Assembly: GCA_963575645.1 (NCBI GenBank)
Contig: OY754466.1
Location: 45,292,001-45,356,000 of the forward strand
Length of the DNA: 64,000 nucleotides
From: Xanthostigma xanthostigma
Lineage: Eukaryota > Arthropoda > Insecta > Raphidioptera > Raphidiidae
Direction: 5' to 3'
This document shows, piece by piece, positions 63,660 through 64,000 of the stretch (within the stretch, counting starts at the first letter, position 1; every line of letters begins with the position of its first letter). The position numbers were made by a program, and so were the translations under genes. Under the pieces are notes generated by a model that searched no databases, was not told the DNA's origin, and saw only the letters and a list, made by a program, of their open reading frames with translations.

Positions 63660-63839
63660 CAGGCGCGGTCCGAAGGGGGGGGGGTCACAGGGGACATGAC
63701 CCCCCCCCAAAATCTAAGATCAAATTGAAAAATCTCAAAAATTTGCCAAATAATAAAAGGAAATTTTATTCCAAATACCTATTTTTTATAAGTGTAGTGA
63801 GTGACCCCCCCCCAAAATTTCAGGCTGCGACCGCGCCTG
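63660..63839. mobile_element. hAT MITE, CAGGCGCGGTC ends, 180 bp
   Basis: CAGGCGCGGTCCG and GCGACCGCGCCTG are inverted, flanked by a perfect 8-bp GTAGGGCC at 63652-63659 and 63840-63847. Each end continues with runs of G or C (GGGGGGGGG near 63676, CCCCCCCCC near 63805). Non-coding. Confidence 0.85.
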
Positions 63840-64000
63840 GTAGGGCCGATATCTCATTAAAAAAAAAAAAGATATATCACATCCGTTTCGTTTTGCATCT
63901 TTGATTTTGTCTGTGAACAGGAAGACAAAATATTTTTATAACTGCGTAAATCATACTAGGCTTGCGCAAAACATTTTCGAAAATGGATCAGGCATTTAAG

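Overview
The window is about 64 kb of AT-rich eukaryotic DNA with no intact protein-coding gene; the longest open frame is 132 codons and is made of repeat sequence. Nearly everything recognisable is a transposable element (TE) or a piece of one. The repeats point to a moth or butterfly (Lepidoptera): a 3' tail ending in GGGTACAGAACCCTAAAAA (63256-63351), elements ending in ACCCGACTGCGGCGAAGCC, the GTCTGTAAAGTCGGTTTACG family, many short TACC/GGTA runs, and small Helitrons beginning TCTATACTAATATATAAA. This assignment rests on remembered repeat families, not a search.

Layout. 0.5-2 kb: a pogo-type element broken by a hAT element that keeps part of its transposase. 2.7-4.6 kb: two solo LTRs. 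5-6.2 kb: a long-inverted-repeat element with a GC-rich insert and a nested Helitron. 7.2-8.6 kb: a tRNA-bearing element next to a pogo element. 8.9-16 kb: PIF-like, Helitron, foldback and hAT elements. 16-24 kb: a solo LTR, tRNA-like and foldback repeats, then a hAT element with a nested TA-type element. 24.4-25 kb and 37-37.6 kb: head-to-tail Helitron pairs. 26.8-35.4 kb: hAT, Helitron, TTAA-flanked, TA-type and SINE copies and an LTR inside an inverted-repeat element. 38.5-44.8 kb: four-copy Helitron family D (one copy at 10.5 kb), a near-perfect 572-bp palindrome, and an LTR interrupted by Helitron D. 45-56 kb: tRNA-like modules, inverted-repeat and composite repeats. 57-64 kb: a 647-bp palindrome, two hAT elements in one target site, a non-LTR retrotransposon 3' end, and a short hAT MITE at the edge.

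There is no pathway or operon. What can be read is a history of nested insertions, often exact to the base because target-site duplications or paralogous empty sites survive. The most unusual points are (i) two hAT elements sharing three copies of one 8-bp target duplication, (ii) one transposon backbone carrying different tRNA-like modules in its copies, plus a Helitron carrying a tRNA-Lys-like module, (iii) Helitron family D with a proven A|T empty site, (iv) long near-perfect palindromes that could form double-stranded RNA, and (v) a recurring hammerhead-like motif. The absence of host genes fits an intergenic, intronic, heterochromatic or sex-chromosome region; sequence alone does not decide which.
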